Shown piece after piece: positions 58,801 to 64,000 of a stretch of 64,000 nt of DNA. The notes beneath the pieces are model-generated. The model saw nothing but the letters and a program-made list of their open reading frames with translations. It ran no database searches and had not been told where the DNA came from. Position numbers and translations under genes: made by a program. The first letter of the stretch is position 1; each line of letters starts with the position of its first letter. This stretch comes from Staphylotrichum longicolle (taxonomy: Eukaryota > Ascomycota > Sordariomycetes > Sordariales > Chaetomiaceae), in NCBI GenBank assembly GCA_019096155.1, contig JAHCVI010000001.1, forward strand, positions 9,424,001 to 9,488,000, given 5' to 3'.

Positions 58801-61800
58801 CAAGCTCTATTCTTTTTTCCGTCTCTCGTTATCAGCTGTGGCCCCTCCGCGCAACCACTACTCAAGGTCTTGTCAAAGAAAGGAACTAATACCCCGATTG
58901 GGCAATGCAAACACGTCAAGGCGCGACTTGGTCTCAGCCCGGGAGAACCGGCCCCCGCGTTCCGGCGCACTGGCGCCGGGTGTTCAGCTCTCCGGAAAAG
59001 AGACTATCGACTAGTTGCGCGGGTTAATACGAGGTGGGCATGAGAGAGAGATTAGGTCACCGACTCGCCGTGCGGAGTAAAAGGTCACAAGTCTTGTTGT
59101 GAGTTCCCCTTTTCTTAGGTTGCTCAGCAAAGTCACCCAGAAGCCTTCGCGCAAGCGCCGTCTCGCGGATGATCGTTGCTTTTTGTTCTCGATACGAAAA
59201 CGAACCCCTATAGCAAGTGGGCTGCGTTGTGGGTTGTTTGAGTAATGACGGAGGGCAGTTGGGTCCGGGTTGGTTGACCTGGGTGAACTGATCGCAATGT
59301 CCCCCTGAGCTGATGCTGCCCAAACCGACTGTTTGCAAGGAAAAACTTGGCCTCCGGGATATGACCCTGCGTCAACCGGCGACTGAATCCCAGATTGAAG
59401 CAAACATCGCATGTTGACTCCCGGTCCGTAAGACACCCGAGCCACAATGGACTTAGGTCTAATGAGGCCATATCCAAATGACACTTTGGATTTCATAAGC
59501 GCAAGTTGTTCTGTTCCGTGCATAAGTCGAAGTAGCCTTGATTGTAGCCGGTCTTTGTTTAAAATTAAGAGAGTTTAAGCTCAACACAGAATTGAACTCA
59601 AGAGTCAGACTTCAACTTTATGCCACTAAACCTCTGATACCAAAATCAGAGAGCAATGGCCAAGTTAGGTAATGAGCAAAGCCCTGCCACTCAAAGCAGA
59701 TACAACAGTCCTCCGAAAGGTTGATCCCCCTGACAGCTCGTGAAGCGAGCTGCATTGTTGATACCGAATTTTGTCATGCTAAACATGATACTACTTAGAC
59801 CAGGTTGATTGTCTTAACGACAGCTCGGTGCCAGCTCCAAGTTGTACTTTATAAAACAAAAGATTCAGATACTTGACCACAAGACTTTGATTTCGGGCTC
59901 GGGACTTAAGGGGAATGTGGCACCTGAATTATCTTGGTTTCAGTCACAAATCAGGACTGTGATTAAGCTAGGTGCCCTGACTTTAATTAAGCCAGAGGAT
60001 GGGATTAAGATTTGGTCCTAAACCGCGTTTCTCTTCAAGCACCATAAAAAGCTTAAACACTCTAGATTTTGAGAACGCACTAAATAATGGGGATAGCCGT
60101 CTCAATCTCATCTTTGTACTAACCACAAGTCGTGCTCAATGACATTATTGCAGAAGGGTCAGAGCGGAACAGGCTGAGGTGCTCGGGGTACAGTACCAGG
60201 AACTCAAGGTAATATCAGCTGTTCAACAAAATGGTAACGTCGAGTGACGTTGAGAATGGATCTGCAAAGGCCCGGTTTTGGATTAGGCGTGCCGGGCGGC
60301 GGACGCCACACGGTGTTATCGGGTCGGCAGTTGTGAATGCTACGAGACGGGAAACCGGCAACCGGAGGCCGTGCGAGGGACGCAGCCCGGTCTTGTCCCA
60401 CACCAGCCCGGCAGTTGTCGGCTGGCTCCATTTCTTTGCGATTCAGCCATGCAGGCGCCTTTTCATGTTAAAAGATGGGAATTCCATCTCGATCTCGGTA
60501 GGGCTGATCTCGACCGGGTTCCCGGGTCCCCAAAGCCCCAGGTCCCCGGGTCCCAGGCTCCCAATCCTCGTGATCCCAACCATGCATCTCCCCTCTTCTG
60601 GACACACAGACAACAGCCCGTCAAGACAAGCTCAGACTCAATTTTCTAAGACTTGAGTGCAAACATTAGCAAGGTGACAGTGCACTAGAGTCCCCCGTAA
60701 TCCCTTCGTTAACGAGAGCCCGCTGAACCTGGAGTACCAGAGCCTGCTTCTCTCGTATTCCACCATCCTTCTGATTCACAACCTTCCATCCAACTACCTT
60801 ACTTCAGTTGCCCACAAGATGATCCCACTCATCCGAGAAGGGAGTTTAAACTGAGGAAAGGTGCCCTTTCCCTCGTAGAAGTTGCAGGTGTACTTCTCCT
60901 TTTCGCCCGGCGGCACGGCTGCAATTTCTACCTCCCGGTTCAAATCACCGGCAGCCAAAAATATGTCCGTAGAATTCCCTCAAAAATCTTCACGAGGAAA
61001 ACTGTAAAAACCAAACATATCGCCATTGCGGCGCGGCCGTTGAGGAGGCTGTCATGGTTGTCGTGGGCCGCACGCCGGTCTCAGACTCCCAACACTCCAA
61101 TTCCGGCCGACAATGTCATGACCCAGGCGGCTGCCGCGCCGCTCCAAATGGCGTGTTGTTGAAGCGAACTCTTCCTTTTCGCGGACCACAGTGCTGGCGA
61201 TGGAGGTCCACGAGGAACATCTCGAATCCGAATGTAGGGGTTTCGATGGCGGATCATGGCGAAGATGGTTTTCAAGTGTGAGGGGACGTCTGCACGGATG
61301 TCTGAAACTTCAAGGTTGGAAAGGAGGACGTGGTTCGGAGATCGCACCCAGACCGCAACTCTGAATGCCTTCGATTTCTCGACTGTTTTCTGGCTCGATT
61401 TGAATGAACCAAAGCCTAGCCTGCGATGCAGCCCTCCATCTCTATTTATTCTACCTTCCCTTATCTAATTCCTTCGTGATCACAGACATCCTGCTGCTCA
61501 TCACGCAAACGCTGCTGGCATGAGGGCATGCAAGCCTTTGATGGCATGCTTCGATGAGTCTGTTTTGAGACGGAACTCAACCACTTGGGGGACGAAGAGT
61601 ATCTGAACAAGCAGCCATCAAACCCCGACATCCCCAACCCGACGTCCCCCACATCCCGTACACCCTGAGCTGCCGAATCGATGATGTTGGCGCGTTCGAG
61701 ACTTGGATTCGGATCTCTTGACCAGATGGAAGCCTCCGGCGCCGCCCGCGAGTGTCCACTCGCGTGTCGTAGCCGCAGTGCAACCTGCATGCATCTGAGG

Positions 61801-62362
61801 GGAACTTGGGCTGAAATGGTCCAAACCGTTCATGTCGCAATTGTTGCTAGAATCACATCAAGCAGCAAAGCGTTCGTGGTTGGCCAGGCTTATAAGTCTT
61901 GCACCCGACTGCGCGGGTCCGATGGCGTGCCCGCCCACGTCAATGGCATCACACCACACTAGCGATCGCCCGCCCCGGTGTTAACGCCGACAAGCCTCCC
62001 GCGACACCGGCTGCAACTCTGAAAACAGCCCACGCCTACACAAGTTGACAGGGCACCTTCTCACTGTCATTGGCTCCAGATACCGCGATGCAAGATACTG
62101 CGGAGCTAGTTGTCGAAGTCCTCCACGCAACTCTGGGACTGAGAGAAGTGCCGGCGCTCATTGAGTCTCGGGCTCCGCAACAAAAACTGGGCAGAATGGA
62201 GTCTTTGAAGATAGCAGAGGAGCGATTCTCCAAGTATATCTAGGTACGCTACTCAAGTTGACGCCCAGTCCCAAGAAACGCTGCATCCCCGAGTTGTCTG
62301 TTCTCTCAGCTCCAAGCCGTGCTCCCCTGACACTGCCAACCGCCTTGCAAAAATCAGTCACA
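55888..62362. other. Gene-poor region, 6.5 kb
   Basis: I find no model with a recognisable domain or a coherent exon chain. From about 59500 to 60150 the sequence is clearly richer in A and T and has long stop-rich stretches, perhaps an eroded transposon, but no terminal repeats are visible. At 60515-60560 there is a short imperfect repeat of CCCCGGGTCCC-like words. A short minus-strand open frame at 60940-61257 could encode two membrane helices but contains a TGA (see findings). Confidence 0.5.
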
Positions 62363-64000
62363 ATGGCGGATGAGAAGAACATTGCCGGCTCGTCGGGCAG
62401 CGAGCTCGGAGTAGACGAGAAGAACATCGTCAACTTATCCGAGAGCCAGTTCAGCCGCAGCGATGATGAGGGCCAGGAAATTACATGGACCGACGAAGAG
62501 GAGAAGGTGCTCGTTCGCAGGTATGTTGCCATCGAGTGTTGTTGTGACAACATCGAAACCGAGGTGCACTAACACAATTTGCAGGATTGACTTCATTGTC
62601 ATGCCGCTTCTCATTCTTGCATTCTTTGCCTTGCAGATTGACAGGGGTAACATGTAAGTTCAGCCCCCTTCTGTCCGTCACTATTCTCCCATCTGGCCGG
62701 ACACTCAAACTAACTATCAATGCCAGTGGCAATGCCATGACGGACTTCTTTCTCCAGGATATTGGCATTACCCAGTTTCAGTTCAATGTCGGCCAGCAAC
62801 TTCTGTCCGCTGGCATCGTCCTGCTCGAGGCAAGTTCATACTCCAATCCAATCACCCTCCTACCAGCTACTAACCCGAAGCCAGATTCCAAGCAACATGA
62901 TTCTCTACAGACTCGGGCCCACTGTTTGGCTCGGGTCGCAAATCGTTGCATGGTGAGCCACCAGCCTCCATCTCATCGAGTTACCCCTAACTTACACATG
63001 CCGTTCTAGGGGGTTTGTCGCCGCCTTCCAGGCCTTCCAGAAGGGCCTTGGCCCGTTCCTTGTTACCCGTTTGCTTCTCGGACTCTGCGAGGCTGGTTTC
63101 ATTCCCGCCGGACTGTTCACTCTCACGCGCTGGTACAAGCGCGGTGAGACGACCAAGCGATTCTCGATCTACTTTCTCGGCAACCTTTGTGCCAGCGCTT
63201 GCTCCGGCCTCATCGCTTATGGAATGTGAGTGTCTTCTGTGCAACAGCATTCTCTCACTTATGAAATCAAGTTGCTGACGATGATTTAGCTTGCACATGA
63301 GAGGTGTTTGTGGTATGGCGGGGTGGCAGTGGTTGTTCCTGGTACGCCTGACTCCTCCTGAATTTATTGACCAAGATATGTTAACTCTTTTCCTAGCTTG
63401 AGGGTCTCTTCACGATTCTTGTTGGCATTCTTTTCATCGCCTTTTTTCCGCTGTCATCCGCCAACCCCGTCTCCCTCCTTGGAATCCGATACTTCAGCGA
63501 ACGAGAGGCGCAGATCCTCCAGCAGCGTGTCCTCCGCGATGATCCATCCAAGTTCCAGCCCCGCAAGAACGTCAGCTGGACCGAACTCAAGGCTACGGTT
63601 GGTTCAATCCCCTTTTCAAAGTTTAGGCAGGAGCTGACTTTGTTCTCAAAAGCTCACAAACTGGCGGTTGCTCCCTCACATCTGCACGACCGTCTTGGGC
63701 ATGGCGCCCGCTCATACCATGGGCTCGTATGCCCCGACGCTGGTCGTGTCGTTTGGGTTCGACCGGCTCAAGTCGAATGCCATGCTGTCGATCGGCGGTT
63801 GGATTCTGCTTGTAACCAACTTGGTGTGGGGTTTCGGTGCTGAGAAGACAAAACTCAGGGGGCCCTGGGTGTTTTTGGGCGTCCTCATTCTTTGGGGACT
63901 TACGGTTAGCTTCCACCTCCAAAACACACATGTCCAACCACGCCGCTGACTTCTATGTCTAGATCGGAAACCGCGTTCTCATTGACTCAAAGAATGCTAA
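62363..64000 (+). CDS. Allantoate-permease-type MFS transporter (Dal5/ACS family), 3' end outside window
   Basis: Nine exons so far: 62363-62520, 62585-62653, 62727-62829, 62885-62952, 63010-63225, 63290-63341, 63397-63597, 63653-63904, 63963-64000 (cut by the window end). All phases agree. An acidic N-terminus is followed by RRIDFIVMPLL, QIDRGNIGNA, IPSNMILYRLGP, GLCEAGFIPAG, LTRWYKRGE and a central loop, as in Dal5-like anion:cation symporters that import allantoate, nicotinate or other small carboxylates. The substrate cannot be told. The third intron (62830-62884) starts with GC rather than GT. About 370 of an expected 500 residues are present. Confidence 0.9.

Noticed and set aside
1..64000. 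CRISPR arrays, operons, ribosome-binding sites, rRNA
   Set aside because: Spliceosomal introns and eukaryotic gene families show this is fungal nuclear DNA; no regularly spaced repeats or rRNA sequence were seen.

Overview
The window looks like nuclear DNA of a filamentous ascomycete, most likely a Sordariomycete close to Sordariales/Chaetomiaceae. The evidence is GC-rich coding sequence, short GT-AG introns (about 46-90 nt, plus a few long ones), ascomycete-specific families (CFEM, PTH11-like receptor, DUF3433, WSC, OTT_1508-type deaminase) and plant-biomass enzymes carrying CBM1 and CBM35 modules. The placement is inference from gene content, not from a database search.

Layout. 0-12 kb is mainly housekeeping: a membrane-anchored RING-H2 protein whose stop codon is the first three bases of the window (-), the Hsp90/Hsp70 co-chaperone Sti1 (+), nicotinamidase (-) and HMG-CoA reductase (+). 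12-25 kb is accessory and secretory: a 14-TM DHA2-type MFS exporter (+), a secreted CE1 esterase with CBM1 (+), an orphan MDR enoyl-reductase-like enzyme (+), a GH3 beta-xylosidase (-), a membrane protein with two CFEM domains (-) and a two-RRM RNA-binding protein (+). 26-34 kb holds a bZIP factor (-), a Gfo/Idh/MocA oxidoreductase (-), a three-finger C2H2 protein (-) and a cytidine-deaminase-fold protein (+). 34-46 kb holds a WSC membrane protein (-), a 1300-residue DUF3433 membrane protein with a Thr/Val-rich repeat domain (-), ribosomal protein eL42 (-), a CorA-like channel (+) and a DUF84 NTPase (-). 47-50 kb has a secreted Cu-only SOD (-) beside a CBM35-GH26 mannanase (-). 52.5-54.3 kb is a complete Fot1/pogo element with perfect 44-bp terminal repeats. 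It is followed by a PTH11-like receptor (-), a 6.5-kb stretch with no convincing gene, and the first two thirds of an allantoate-permease-type MFS transporter (+) cut off by the window end.

Three secreted enzymes (CE1-CBM1 esterase, GH3 xylosidase, GH26 mannanase) act on hemicellulose; the extracellular SOD could shape the peroxide supply around them. No secondary-metabolite core enzyme is present.

A pattern that runs through the window: nine coding sequences (nicotinamidase, DHA2 MFS, GH3, bZIP, Gfo/Idh, deaminase, DUF3433, DUF84, Fot1 transposase) read cleanly only if short homopolymers or dinucleotide runs are one unit longer than written (one site looks one base too long). When these sites are allowed for, every total coding length becomes divisible by three. 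This is much more like consensus indel error in the assembly than mass gene decay. I annotate these genes as single loci and give the sites.
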